64,000 nucleotides of DNA, taken from positions 2,914,001-2,978,000 of the forward strand of contig OZ250162.1 in assembly GCA_965238025.1 (NCBI GenBank), given 5' to 3'. This document shows positions 53,712 to 62,161 of this stretch, one piece after another. The position numbers and the translations under genes were made by a program. Under the pieces are notes generated by a model. It saw nothing but the letters and a program-made list of their open reading frames with translations, searched no databases and was not told where the DNA came from. Source of the stretch: Pelagihabitans sp965238025. Its GTDB lineage: Bacteria; Bacteroidota; Bacteroidia; Flavobacteriales; Flavobacteriaceae. The stretch's first letter is position 1. Every line of letters starts with the position of its first letter.

Positions 53712-55139
53712 TTAATTTTGACCTAATGGCGGCGGCCCGTCGATCATTGGCTTATAGACTTCATCCCCTTTTCTAACTTTAAATTCCTCTTTTACAATTG
53801 AAACCAGTTTCGGGCTTTCAAAAAGGTCAACGGCCGTCATTCCTAATGCCTTGGCCGCATAGACCATACCTTTATGACCAATTGACATTCCGCCACAGGC
53901 CACTACGGCCCATGAATGCCAAGGTGTATCTTTTGGTGCAACGGTAACGCCAAGATTTACATTTGGTACATTCCAACTCACGTCACCAACATCGGTAGAG
54001 CCGCCACCGGGGTTTTCTTCTGTTTCTTTTAAGGGATAAATGGCACTATCCATGCCTACCTCAGGCTTTTCGGTAGCTTTCTGGATCGCTTTGCCGAATG
54101 CAGTTTCCTCGGGAGTATAGGTTATGGGGCCAAGTATTTCCAAATTTCCTTGCATTATTTCCCCTCCTGCACGATTTACCAAAGTTTCATAGATACCTGA
54201 AACCAAGGTGATTTTATAATCCACATTCGCCATAATCGCAGCGCCCTCGGCCATAGCTTTGACCCGTTCGTAGGTCGGTAGCATTTTGGAGCGTTTTGGA
54301 TCACGTACCCGAACCCATAGTTTGGCATAGTCGGGAACCACGTTCACCACTTGACCGCCGTCTTGTATATGATAATGAATTCGGGAGGTTGGTAAAATAT
54401 GCTCTCGATAGTAATTAATTCCAGAGGTATACAGTTCCAGGGCGTCGGAAGCACTACGTCCGTTCCAAGGGTCGGCAGAGGCGTGGGCGGTCTGTCCATA
54501 AAACTCGACAATAAAATCTATAAGGGATAAGCCACTCTGTACATCCGCTTCGATACCCGAAGAAGGGTGCCAGCTTAGGTTTACATCAACATCGTCCCAC
54601 AGACCGGCCTGTACCATCCAGACCTTAGCAAAGAATTTTTCCTCGGCCGGGGTGCCTAAAAATTTAATAGTACCCTTTAATTTTCCATTAGCAATTAGCT
54701 CTTTAATGGCAATCGCCGCACCCAAGCTAGAGGTGCCGAACATATTATGGCCGCAGCCATGCCCCGCCGCCCCAGCTTTTAAGGGTTCTTTGGCGGGAGA
54801 AGCCTTTTGAGATATTCCGGGTAGAGCGTCAAACTCACCCAAAATGCTTATTACCGGTTTTCCTGTGCCATAGGTTGCCGTAAAAGCGGTCGGGATATCG
54901 GCGACCCCACGTGTTACGACCATACCATTTTTTTCTGCATAATCTGCCAATACCGCTGATGACTTCGATTCTTCGAAGGCAGTTTCTGCCAAGGCCCAAA
55001 TAGAATCGCTTATTTTGATCAATTCCGATTTGTGCTTTTCAACAGATGCCATCACGGCTTTTTTGTTTTTACTGACTTTTTGGGCCGATACGGTAGCTGT
55101 CATCATCACGGCTAAGGCCAAGAGTACTTTTTTCTTCAT
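53712..55139 (-). CDS. secreted M20-family amidohydrolase (AbgB-like)
   Basis: 475 residues with an N-terminal signal peptide (VLLALAVMMTATVSAQ). Metal-binding and core motifs of the M20D group: LGEFDALPG, GHGCGHNMFG, TPAEE, LSWHPSS, and dimerisation domain QTAHASADPWNGRSA; STDVGDVSW supplies a late metal ligand region. The group hydrolyses N-acyl or aminobenzoyl-glutamate type amides. A periplasmic location is predicted. First gene of a two-gene unit with the acetyltransferase. Confidence 0.9.
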   Translation of the reverse strand: MKKKVLLALAVMMTATVSAQKVSKNKKAVMASVEKHKSELIKISDSIWALAETAFEESKSSAVLADYAEKNGMVVTRGVADIPTAFTATYGTGKPVISILGEFDALPGISQKASPAKEPLKAGAAGHGCGHNMFGTSSLGAAIAIKELIANGKLKGTIKFLGTPAEEKFFAKVWMVQAGLWDDVDVNLSWHPSSGIEADVQSGLSLIDFIVEFYGQTAHASADPWNGRSASDALELYTSGINYYREHILPTSRIHYHIQDGGQVVNVVPDYAKLWVRVRDPKRSKMLPTYERVKAMAEGAAIMANVDYKITLVSGIYETLVNRAGGEIMQGNLEILGPITYTPEETAFGKAIQKATEKPEVGMDSAIYPLKETEENPGGGSTDVGDVSWNVPNVNLGVTVAPKDTPWHSWAVVACGGMSIGHKGMVYAAKALGMTAVDLFESPKLVSIVKEEFKVRKGDEVYKPMIDGPPPLGQN

Positions 55140-55344
55140 AATAATCTTCTTAGTATTTCTGGTTTATTGGAAATTCAATATTGTGTTGCGGTGTAGGTTT
55201 CTAAATATACAAAAAGCACTTTAGAAATCAATCTTAGTGAGTTTGATTTATGATGGGAGGGCAATATTTTAGCGTTCTTTTCCGTTAGTTATCAATCGGT
55301 TGCAGATGACCGATGCATCCCAAACCTACCTAAATTAAAGTGCT

Positions 55345-56394
55345 ATGAAACGCCTTGTACAAATTACTTTTTTTTTAATTATTGCCATAGCTCTTAGTGC
55401 CTGTAGTGCTACGAGCCAATTAACAATGGGCGTTAAAGAACCGGCAAGGGTTCCTATTCCATCAGATGTTTCAAGAATAGGCCTGATTAATAGGAGTGTT
55501 CCTTCCGAAGGAAATAAATCGTTGGACAAAATCGACAAGATACTTTCATTGGAAGGCCTTCATCTAGATGCGCAAGGGGCGCAGTCTGCATTGAATGGTC
55601 TAAAAGCGGAACTCGAACGCAACGGACGTTTTGAATCTATTATCATTATCGATAGTATTACATCACAACGAAAAGGGCTTGGTGTTTTTCCCGCTCAAAT
55701 GAGCTGGGATGACATTGAAGCAATTTGCGATGCCCATAATGTAGATGTCATCTTCTCATTAGAATTCTATGATACCAATACACATGTGGGTTATGAGCAG
55801 AAAACCGTTTCTATTCCTAACCCTTTAGGCATAAAGGCAGATGTACCGGGACATAAAGTGACCCTTCGTACCGAATTAAAAAATGGTTGGAGAGTTTACG
55901 ATCCTTATAGCAAATATGTTTTAGATGAATCGCGATTCAATGATAACCTTGTGAGTGTTGGCGAGGGAATAAATCCGTTTAAAGCGGTTGAGGCGGTAGC
56001 CGGAAGAAAAGAAGCTGTATTGCAAAAAAGCAATAACCTAGGTAACTCCTATGGGTTAAACATCAGGGAACTAACCAGGAGGGTTACCCGTGATTACTAC
56101 GTCAAAGGAACGGATAATTTTGTAGTTGGCCAACGTAGGGCGCAGGCCGGTGATTGGAAAGGTGCTGCCGATCTTTGGAAACAGGAACTCAGTCATCCGG
56201 ATGCCAAAATAGCGGGTCGCGCTTATTACAATATGGCCATAAGTAGTGAAATAGATGGTAGGCTGAACAGGGCAATGGATTATGCTACGAAGGCATATAC
56301 CGATTATAACAATAAGGACGCCCTGCGATATATAAACATTTTAAAGTACAGGATTCGTCAAAATGCCGAGTTGGAAAGTCAACTTGCCCGATAA
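55345..56394 (+). CDS. lipoprotein, DUF6340-like, with TPR-type C-terminus
   Basis: 349 residues. Lipoprotein signal with lipobox LSAC (Cys near residue 20). The middle part (RIGLINRSVPSEG, DVIFSLEFYDT) resembles a Bacteroidota lipoprotein family, and the C-terminus contains tetratricopeptide-like helices (AQAGDWKGAADLWKQEL, AYYNMAISSEIDGRLNRAMD). Function unknown; likely envelope-associated. Confidence 0.75.
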   Translation: MKRLVQITFFLIIAIALSACSATSQLTMGVKEPARVPIPSDVSRIGLINRSVPSEGNKSLDKIDKILSLEGLHLDAQGAQSALNGLKAELERNGRFESIIIIDSITSQRKGLGVFPAQMSWDDIEAICDAHNVDVIFSLEFYDTNTHVGYEQKTVSIPNPLGIKADVPGHKVTLRTELKNGWRVYDPYSKYVLDESRFNDNLVSVGEGINPFKAVEAVAGRKEAVLQKSNNLGNSYGLNIRELTRRVTRDYYVKGTDNFVVGQRRAQAGDWKGAADLWKQELSHPDAKIAGRAYYNMAISSEIDGRLNRAMDYATKAYTDYNNKDALRYINILKYRIRQNAELESQLAR

Positions 56395-56539
56395 GGCTAT
56401 AATGCTAAAAATTGGGCGCTATAGTATTTAATATCAAGATTTTCACTTTTCAAGACACTTTCCTCCCGATAACTAGGTCTGGTAACGGAATTAGCAGCTG
56501 AATCTAAGTTCTATTTCGTAATTTTCGATGGAACTTTCT

Positions 56540-57673
56540 ATGAAAATTGCGATATACATATTCTCGTTTCTTATTACCGGGTCGCTTGCCGCACAGATTA
56601 ACGTTAGGCAAATTGGTGAAATGCCTGAGGACGTTTGGGAAACATCTGGCCTCTTATTCCACAAAGGAAAGCTTATAACCCATAATGATTCTGGTAATAC
56701 GGCCCAGCTGTTTGAGGTGGATACCTTGTCGCTTTCGGTTACGCGCAGCGTGACCCTATCGAACGCCCAAAATGTTGATTGGGAAGACATTGCCCAAGAT
56801 GATACCTTTATATACATTGCAGATTTTGGCAACAATCTGGGTACACGGCAAGATTTAAAAATTTACCGCATTTTAAAGAGTTCCTATGATTCAGCTGATA
56901 CCGTTTTGGCCGAGGAAATCGCTTTTTCATATGAGGATCAGACAGATTTTTCCGATTCGGGCAATAGTGACTGGGATGCGGAAGCCCTTTTCGTAATCGG
57001 TGACCGCCTTATCGTATTAACAAAGCAATGGAAGACAAACAATACTGTAGCTTATTCCATTCCCAATTTGCCAGGAAGCCATATCGCACAGCGCATAGAT
57101 GAATATACTATAAACGGACTTGTTACCGGTGCCACCTATAATCCGCAAAACGGGTTGCTCTATGTTGTGGGTTACAACTCCATTCTCGGTTCTTTTATAT
57201 ATAAGATCGAAGGAGTGACCGCCAATTCCATTTTCGGAGGCACGGTAGAACAATTAGAGACGAACATCGGTTTTGCCCAAACCGAAGGTATTACCCATAT
57301 AAGCGAAGACAATTATATGGTATCTTCTGAGAGATTTGTCGATCAAAATCGTGGAATAGATATTCCATCTTTGCTCTTTTCTTTTACAGATATGGCCCCA
57401 GAAGTCATTGAGCCCGAACCAGAAATGGAAAATAGAGATCGATTTGTGCTTTTTCGCCAGTTTGGTTCGGATCGATTGGAATATAGTTTGATGACCGATA
57501 AAATCGTAGCAGGATGGGCAATTTTCGATAGTGCCGGCAAACGGATTAGGTTTGTCTCGGGTAATCTGTTGGAAACGGAAACCATAGATATCTCCACATT
57601 GCATTCCGCAGTATACTATTTTAGTCTTTATTTGTCCGATGAGATGATATCACGCCCATTTTTGGTGGATTAG
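56540..57673 (+). CDS. secreted protein, possible T9SS cargo
   Basis: 377 residues from ATG 56540 (ATG 56528 also in frame). Signal peptide IAIYIFSFLITGSLAAQ, then a repetitive beta-rich region with aspartate-containing loops (DWEDIAQDDTFIYIADFGNN, SGNSDWDAEALFV) suggesting a beta-propeller. The C-terminal ~70 residues (GWAIFDSAGKRI, IDISTLHSAVYYFSLYL) resemble the type IX secretion sorting domain. Enzymatic role unknown. Confidence 0.72.
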   Translation: MKIAIYIFSFLITGSLAAQINVRQIGEMPEDVWETSGLLFHKGKLITHNDSGNTAQLFEVDTLSLSVTRSVTLSNAQNVDWEDIAQDDTFIYIADFGNNLGTRQDLKIYRILKSSYDSADTVLAEEIAFSYEDQTDFSDSGNSDWDAEALFVIGDRLIVLTKQWKTNNTVAYSIPNLPGSHIAQRIDEYTINGLVTGATYNPQNGLLYVVGYNSILGSFIYKIEGVTANSIFGGTVEQLETNIGFAQTEGITHISEDNYMVSSERFVDQNRGIDIPSLLFSFTDMAPEVIEPEPEMENRDRFVLFRQFGSDRLEYSLMTDKIVAGWAIFDSAGKRIRFVSGNLLETETIDISTLHSAVYYFSLYLSDEMISRPFLVD

Positions 57674-57736
57674 TTGCCTTTCTTTTTTAATGCTTTATTT
57701 AGGATTTCCTTAACAAGCCCTACCTTGGTTTATTTC

Positions 57737-57744
57737 TAGTTTTG
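57737..57744 (+). promoter_or_regulatory. -7 promoter element
   Basis: TAGTTTTG matches TAnnTTTG 25 bases before the DUF2911 start. No clear -33 TTG is found. Confidence 0.45.
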
Positions 57745-57769
57745 TGAAAACATTTAAATATCTACACCA

Positions 57770-58615
57770 ATGAAAAAATTATCACTTTTAGTATGCGCTA
57801 TGGCCTTTACTTTTATGGCCCAAGCACAAATCAATACTCCGGCAGCAAGTCCTGCCTCTAAATTAGAGCAGAAGGTAGGCCTTACGGACGTAACCGTTGA
57901 GTATTCAAGACCTTCTATGAAAGGAAGAACTATTTTTGGAGGCTTGGTGCCTTACGATAAATTATGGCGCACAGGAGCGAACGGATATACCTTGGTATCT
58001 TTCAGCGATGATGTGAAAATTGAAGGACAGGACGTAAAAGCGGGAACCTATTCTGTGTTTACGAAGCCAGGAACGGAATCTTGGGAGGTGTTCTTCTATA
58101 CTGATACCAAAGGTGGTGGAGTTCCTGCCGAATGGGACGATGCCAAGGTAGCGGCAAAAACCACTGCAAAAGTGTGGCCAATGGAAATGCCTATAGAAAC
58201 CTTTACCATGACGATTGACAATCTTAGCACTAACGGTGCCGTTTTGGGCATGCTTTGGGAAAAAGCCTATGTAGGGGTAAAATTTGAGGTACCGACAGAT
58301 GCAGCTGTAGTGAAAGATATCGAAACAGCCTTGGCAGGGCCAAGCGCTGGTGATTACTATACTGCTGCGGTTTACTATTCCAATGAAGGCAAGGATATTG
58401 CCAAGGCAAAGGAATGGATGGATAAGGCCATGGCAATGAATAAAGAGCCTCGTTTTTGGCAACTGCGCCAACAATCTTTGATTCAAGCGAAGTCAGGCGA
58501 TAAGAAGGCCGCAATTGAAACAGCGAAAAAATCATTGGCTGCAGCGAAGGAGGCAGGAAATGACGATTATGTAAAAATGAATACCGACTCTTTAAAAGAG
58601 TGGGGGGGAATGTAA
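57770..58615 (+). CDS. DUF2911 domain secreted protein
   Basis: 281 residues. Signal peptide LSLLVCAMAFTFMAQAQ; the DUF2911 core follows (VTVEYSRPSMKGRTIFGGLVPYDKLWRTGAN, AGTYSVFTKPG), and the last ~90 residues are TPR-like helices (AKEWMDKAMAMNKEPRFWQL). The family is common and often highly expressed in Bacteroidota, function unknown. It has its own -7 element upstream and a terminator downstream, so it is probably monocistronic. Confidence 0.9.
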   Translation: MKKLSLLVCAMAFTFMAQAQINTPAASPASKLEQKVGLTDVTVEYSRPSMKGRTIFGGLVPYDKLWRTGANGYTLVSFSDDVKIEGQDVKAGTYSVFTKPGTESWEVFFYTDTKGGGVPAEWDDAKVAAKTTAKVWPMEMPIETFTMTIDNLSTNGAVLGMLWEKAYVGVKFEVPTDAAVVKDIETALAGPSAGDYYTAAVYYSNEGKDIAKAKEWMDKAMAMNKEPRFWQLRQQSLIQAKSGDKKAAIETAKKSLAAAKEAGNDDYVKMNTDSLKEWGGM

Positions 58616-58638
58616 TATATTCCTAAATTTACTATTGA

Positions 58639-58666
58639 AGACCCGCAAGAAATTGTGGGTCTTTTT
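58639..58666 (+). terminator. intrinsic terminator
   Basis: AGACCCGCAA pairs with TTGTGGGTCT (one G-T) around a 4-base loop, followed by TTTTT. It closes the DUF2911 gene. Confidence 0.85.
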
Positions 58667-58817
58667 AATACCATAGATTTACATTTAGGGCCTGCATGCC
58701 CAATCAGAACGGTATCCCAAGGCGTTTGTCGGACTAAAGGTCAATATGGGCGAATTTTTATGACATTATGCTATCAAATACATTGTTGAACGTTAGTTTC
58801 GTAACCAAGAACTTAAA

Positions 58818-59276
58818 ATGCTGAAGGATATTATTATTGCGATGCTTTGGAGTATTTCACCTTTCGGGGAAGCTAAGGTTGGGATACCCTACGGGATGCT
58901 TCAGGGTGCAAACGTATATCTTGTATTCTTAGGTTGCTTTTTGGCCAATCTTTTGGTGTTTCCGATAATGATTTTCTTTTTGAATACCTTCAATCGCTAT
59001 TTGTTGAATTGGGAACCTTATAAAAATGCAGCCTTCTATATAGCAAGAAGAACAAAGACCAATTCCGGTGCAAATATCAAAAAATATGGTTTTTGGGGCC
59101 TATTGATTTTTGTGATGATTCCGCTACCCGGTACTGGCGTTTATGCAGGTAGTATTGCCACCTATCTCTTTCAAATTGAAAAACGAAAGGCTTTTGTGGC
59201 CAATGCGATCGGAATCTTTTTCTCTTCCGCAATCATTTGGGTCATGACACTTGTGACCATGAAAGGATTGGCCTAG
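58818..59276 (+). CDS. small multi-drug export family membrane protein
   Basis: 152 residues with four hydrophobic segments and the family hallmarks SPFGEAKVGIPYG near the N-terminus and FVMIPLPGTGVYAGSI in the middle (Sm_multidrug_ex family). The name is historical; substrate and direction of transport are not established. Single gene. Confidence 0.85.
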   Translation: MLKDIIIAMLWSISPFGEAKVGIPYGMLQGANVYLVFLGCFLANLLVFPIMIFFLNTFNRYLLNWEPYKNAAFYIARRTKTNSGANIKKYGFWGLLIFVMIPLPGTGVYAGSIATYLFQIEKRKAFVANAIGIFFSSAIIWVMTLVTMKGLA

Positions 59277-59353
59277 TATAGAAATTCCAAAACGCAAACT
59301 TTTGTCATAAAGCACACTCCGGGTTTTAGTATACAGCCAGTTTCATATTTTTT

Positions 59354-59409
59354 ACTTCCAACTTCCAACTTCCAACTTCCAACTTCCAACTTCCAACCTC
59401 CGACTTCCA
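59354..59409 (+). repeat. heptanucleotide tandem repeat ACTTCCA
   Basis: Six exact ACTTCCA units (59354-59395), one imperfect unit (ACCTCCG) and one further exact unit, in the gap between two genes. The 7-bp period has no spacer structure, so it is a simple-sequence repeat, prone to slippage. Confidence 0.9.
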
Positions 59410-59475
59410 ACCTACTTTACCACCTGTTTTTCAGTTTTTTACGTAACTTTATCACACGAACCAAACAAAATAATA

Positions 59476-60231
59476 ATGGGAGATAATAAAACATCGAAAA
59501 AAATCACAAAGGTAGGAGGCGAAGAAGAAAACCTATCATCTAATACGGAAACAAGGGCTTTTGTTCCCAGCGCCGAGAATGCTGGCAAGGCAAAACAGTT
59601 TCGTGTTATATCCTTTATTCTTTGGGCTATATCGATTGGATTACAAATCTTCGGAATCCTAAAATTACGGGAAGTGCCTATCAATATGCCCTTGCTGATC
59701 GGTATTATCATAGGGATGCTTATTCTGGTAGTTATTGCCAACATTCTCTGGAAAAAGGCAAATAGATTGGACCCAGCTTCTGAAAAGGACAAGACCAAAT
59801 TCTTTGTACAAAATCAACTGGGCGCGATAATGAGCGTTATTGCCTTTTTACCGATGGTCGTATTGATTTTTACCAACAAGAATATGACCGGTAAGCAAAA
59901 GGGAATTGTTGGATCTATTGCTGCTGCTGCCTTGGTAATTGCTGGTGTAACGGGAACGGATTTTAACCCCCCGTCCCAAGAACAATATGCCGAACAAACC
60001 GCACAGGTAGAGGATTTGAATAATGGTGTTAATAGTGTATACTGGACCCCATCGGGTAGGAGTTACCATCTGTATCAAGACTGTTCCTATATCAACGGCA
60101 AACGCACCAATGAAATTTTTCAGGGAACCGTGGCCAATGCCAGAGAGCTAAAGAAAATAACAGATTTATGCGATCGTTGTCAAAACAGGGCCAAAAAAGC
60201 TAAAAATATAACGGCACCCGATGGGCAATAA
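59476..60231 (+). CDS. hypothetical membrane protein with C-terminal Cys motif
   Basis: 251 residues, no family recognised. Cytoplasmic-type N-terminus, then four hydrophobic segments (FILWAISIGLQIFGIL, LLIGIIIGMLILVVIANIL, AIMSVIAFLPMVVLIF, GIVGSIAAAALVIAGV). The C-terminal ~70 residues hold VYWTPSGRSYHLYQDCSYI and LCDRCQNRAK, a pattern like a small metal-binding or disulfide domain. A terminator follows. Confidence 0.75.
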   Translation: MGDNKTSKKITKVGGEEENLSSNTETRAFVPSAENAGKAKQFRVISFILWAISIGLQIFGILKLREVPINMPLLIGIIIGMLILVVIANILWKKANRLDPASEKDKTKFFVQNQLGAIMSVIAFLPMVVLIFTNKNMTGKQKGIVGSIAAAALVIAGVTGTDFNPPSQEQYAEQTAQVEDLNNGVNSVYWTPSGRSYHLYQDCSYINGKRTNEIFQGTVANARELKKITDLCDRCQNRAKKAKNITAPDGQ

Positions 60232-60254
60232 TACGTTTAATCTTATTTTAAAAG

Positions 60255-60279
60255 GTGCCGCTAATAACGGCACTTTTTT
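60255..60279 (+). terminator. intrinsic terminator
   Basis: GTGCCG and CGGCAC form a 6-bp stem (7-base loop) followed by TTTTTTT, between two convergent genes. Confidence 0.8.
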
Positions 60280-60324
60280 ATTCCCCTGAAGAAGGAATCT
60301 TTGGTAACTGGGAAAGCCTATATA

Positions 60325-62058
60325 TTAGTTTTCAACTGATGGATTACGCAACGCCCGGTCCATTCCTTCAAAGGCTATAGCTATAAATATGACCAAACCA
60401 GAACCAATGGCATTCAACCAGAGATAGCCTAATTTTTCTTCTCCGGAGGGGTAGATGAAAATGAGGTTGTAATAGACAACGAATATAATAAGTTGGGTTA
60501 GTACGGCGGCAAAAAATACAGCATTCCCCTTTACGAACTTAAAGAAGAAGGCCAATAAAAAGATGCCCAACACGTTACCATAAAAAATAGACCCAATAAT
60601 ATTCACCAACTGTATAAGGTTGTCAAAAAGATTGGCTACGCAGGCAATTAAAATCGCAATGACACCCCAAAGCAAGGTAAATCCCTTGGATGCCAATACA
60701 TAATGTTTGTCGTCTTCCGTTACTTTTTTATTTCGCTTGTATAGGTCTAAAGCGGTGATTGTTCCTAGAGCGTTAAGTTCTGAGGCGGTAGAAGACATTG
60801 CCGCCGATAGTATTACGGCCAAGAGCAGTCCTATCAGGCCTCGGGGCAGATTGTTTAATATGAAATGTATAAAGACATAATCCTTATCATTAGTTTCCGC
60901 GTTCGGGTCGGCTTTTTTGATTAGGGCCTTGGCGGCATCTCGGTTGGTTTTGTCCCTTTCATTGATTTCAATAATACTGCTTTTTGCAGCTTCGATTTCA
61001 TTGGGGTTTTGCAGTTCCAACGCGGCCGAGAATTTGTTTTGAGCTATTTTTTTATTGACCTCCAGTTCTCGTTGTTCATCCTCTAGTAACTTGTAATCCC
61101 CTGCATATTTAGATTGCAATACCTTTTCGGTAGAAGCGGGATTAAAATTCAAAGGAGAGGCATTATATTGATAGAATACAAAAACCATGACCCCCACTAA
61201 AAGAATGAAAAACTGCATTGGAATCTTAAAAATACCATTGAAAATCAAGCCCAATTGACTTTCTCGAAGCGATTTTCCGGTAAGATAGCGTTGCACTTGA
61301 CTTTGGTCCGTTCCGAAATAGGAAAGCGCTAGAAAGAACCCTCCAGTAATTCCGGACCAAAATGTATATCTGCTTGTCGTATCAAAACTAAAATCGAGAA
61401 TATTCAGTTTATCGCTCGCCCCGGCAATTTTTAGGGCCTTGGTGAAAGTAACGTCCGCCGGAAGATAACCTAAGATGAAAAAAAATGTGACGAACATCCC
61501 CCCCATAATAATGAACATCTGTTGTTTTTGGGTAACGCTTACGGCTTTGGTGCCTCCCGAAACGGTATAAATAATAACCAGGGTTCCAATGATAACATTG
61601 AGCAATCTCAAATCCCAGCCCAAGATAGCAGAGAGTATAATGGAAGGTGCAAAAATGGTTATTCCCGCAGCAAGTCCGCGTTGAACCAGAAATAGAATTG
61701 CGGCAAGGGTACGGGTTTTTAAATCAAATCTATTTTCCAAAAACTCATAGGCTGTATATACGTTGAGTTTATGATAAATAGGGATAAAGACCATACAGAT
61801 AACGATCATGGCCAAAGGCAACCCAAAGTAGAATTGCACGAACCCCATGCCATCATGAAATGCCTGCCCAGGAGTGGATAAAAAGGTTATGGCGCTTGCC
61901 TGGGTAGCCATTACAGAAAGCCCGATAGTCCACCACTTGGCATCGTTCCCCCCGCGCACATAATCGTTTACGCTCTGGTTTCCTTTTGTTTTCCAAACAC
62001 CATACGCAACAATAAAGAAAAGCGTTCCGCAAAGTATGGTCCAATCGAGTGCTCCCAT
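60325..62058 (-). CDS. sodium:solute symporter (SSS family)
   Basis: 577 residues with about 13-14 membrane segments. Family marks: GLSVMATQASAITFLSTPG (sodium-site region), NVYTAYEFLENRF, YTVSGGTKAVSVTQKQQ, SYFGTDQSQVQRYLTGKS and AVILSAAMSSTASELNALGT. A charged, helix-forming insertion of about 80 residues (KYAGDYKLLEDEQRELEVNKK onward) sits between two helices, as in several Bacteroidota members. The substrate is unknown; a sugar, sialic acid or similar is usual. The ATG directly abuts the stop of the 33-residue gene upstream (TAA-ATG). Confidence 0.92.
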   Translation of the reverse strand: MGALDWTILCGTLFFIVAYGVWKTKGNQSVNDYVRGGNDAKWWTIGLSVMATQASAITFLSTPGQAFHDGMGFVQFYFGLPLAMIVICMVFIPIYHKLNVYTAYEFLENRFDLKTRTLAAILFLVQRGLAAGITIFAPSIILSAILGWDLRLLNVIIGTLVIIYTVSGGTKAVSVTQKQQMFIIMGGMFVTFFFILGYLPADVTFTKALKIAGASDKLNILDFSFDTTSRYTFWSGITGGFFLALSYFGTDQSQVQRYLTGKSLRESQLGLIFNGIFKIPMQFFILLVGVMVFVFYQYNASPLNFNPASTEKVLQSKYAGDYKLLEDEQRELEVNKKIAQNKFSAALELQNPNEIEAAKSSIIEINERDKTNRDAAKALIKKADPNAETNDKDYVFIHFILNNLPRGLIGLLLAVILSAAMSSTASELNALGTITALDLYKRNKKVTEDDKHYVLASKGFTLLWGVIAILIACVANLFDNLIQLVNIIGSIFYGNVLGIFLLAFFFKFVKGNAVFFAAVLTQLIIFVVYYNLIFIYPSGEEKLGYLWLNAIGSGLVIFIAIAFEGMDRALRNPSVEN

Positions 62059-62160
62059 TTAGCTAAATGACGTCATTATAAACATAAAGAGAAGTATATA
62101 AAGTATGTTGAGTACCAGCACAGCGGTGTACTCCTTTTTCCATGTGAATTTATCCTGCAT
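62059..62160 (-). CDS. 33-residue single-span membrane peptide
   Basis: Minus-strand frame from ATG 62158-62160 to TAA 62059-62061. It has a charged N-terminus (MQDKFTWKKEY) and one hydrophobic helix (AVLVLNILYILLFMFIM). One base separates it from the stop of the PIG-L gene upstream, and its stop is directly followed by the symporter ATG, so it fits exactly into an operon. Spacing and composition argue for a real gene, perhaps a small subunit or regulator of the symporter; not proven. Confidence 0.65.
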   Translation of the reverse strand: MQDKFTWKKEYTAVLVLNILYILLFMFIMTSFS

Positions 62161-62161
62161 T

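Noticed and set aside
59354..59409. CRISPR-like direct repeats
   Set aside because: Period is 7 bp with no spacers; a simple tandem repeat. No CRISPR array or cas gene was seen in the window.
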